Below are positions 63,975 to 64,000 of a stretch of DNA of 64,000 bases, piece after piece. Position 1 is the first letter of the stretch. Each line of letters opens with the position of its first letter. Under the pieces are notes generated by a model. The model did no database searches. It worked only from the letters and a program-made list of their open reading frames with translations, and was not told where the DNA came from. The DNA is from Vairimorpha ceranae (taxonomy: Eukaryota; Microsporidia; Nosematidae): the NCBI RefSeq assembly GCF_000988165.1, contig NW_020169298.1:62001-126000 (forward strand), given 5' to 3'. A program made the translations under genes and the position numbers.

Positions 63975-64000
63975 GTTTATAACACAATTAAAAATTTAAA

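Overview
The window looks like an AT-rich microsporidian nuclear contig. Reasons visible in the sequence: compact, apparently intron-free eukaryotic genes (cap-binding protein, eL34, beta-tubulin, exosome subunits, nucleoporin, Elongator subunit, mitosome-type Tom40 without other mitochondrial genes), very AT-rich spacers, and a CCC-like motif 1-10 bases before the start codon of more than twenty genes, a known microsporidian start signal. I cannot name the species. The large gene-poor blocks full of decayed transposons suggest an expanded, transposon-bearing genome rather than a minimal Encephalitozoon-type one.

Layout. 0-19.7 kb is gene-bearing: a partial amino-acid transporter at the left edge, a C2H2 zinc-finger protein, a large unknown protein, a lysine-rich secreted protein with a hydrophobic tail (spore-wall-like), CBP20, a nucleolin-like RNA-binding protein paired head-to-head with a small L7Ae-like protein, a multi-pass membrane protein, an acyltransferase, tRNA-Lys(UUU), ribosomal protein eL34, methionyl-tRNA synthetase, beta-tubulin and the exosome nuclease Rrp44/Dis3. 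19.7-28.7 kb is a graveyard of mobile elements: an RT-element-like relic, a decayed protein gene, two different mariner/Tc1 relics and two copies of an unassigned repeat. 28.7-44.6 kb is again housekeeping: an RNase-PH exosome subunit, Bud23, a Rix7-like AAA ATPase divergent by 35 bp from a TyrRS-like pseudoenzyme, a dUTPase-like protein, Elp2, an eIF3b-like protein, Nup170/155, Tom40 and mevalonate diphosphate decarboxylase. 44.6-59.1 kb is a second gene-poor block with a third copy of the repeat, a Tc1/mariner element with about 60-bp terminal inverted repeats and TA flanks, two divergent TALE homeodomain genes 5.9 kb apart, and an integrase pseudogene. 59.1-64 kb holds a divergent protein kinase, a large beta-propeller-like protein, a small unknown protein and a PX-domain protein.

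Functional themes are ribosome biogenesis and RNA processing (Rrp44, RNase-PH subunit, Bud23, Rix7-like, nucleolin-like, CBP20, L7Ae-like), translation (MetRS, eIF3b, eL34, tRNA-Lys, Elp2 for wobble modification) and cell structure/trafficking (beta-tubulin, Nup170, Tom40, PX).

The most notable observations are sequence-level losses of catalytic residues in otherwise intact genes: a full-length TyrRS paralogue without the KMSKS and tyrosine-pocket residues, a dUTPase with a replaced motif 3, an Rrp44 with a dead PIN domain, and a Rix7-like protein whose first AAA domain lacks the Walker B glutamate. Beta-tubulin carries Ile at position 198, where most fungi have Glu, a site tied to benzimidazole sensitivity. 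The pair of TALE homeodomain genes in a repeat-rich, gene-poor block recalls the putative mating-type-like locus proposed for other microsporidia. All family calls are from reading sequence, without database searches.
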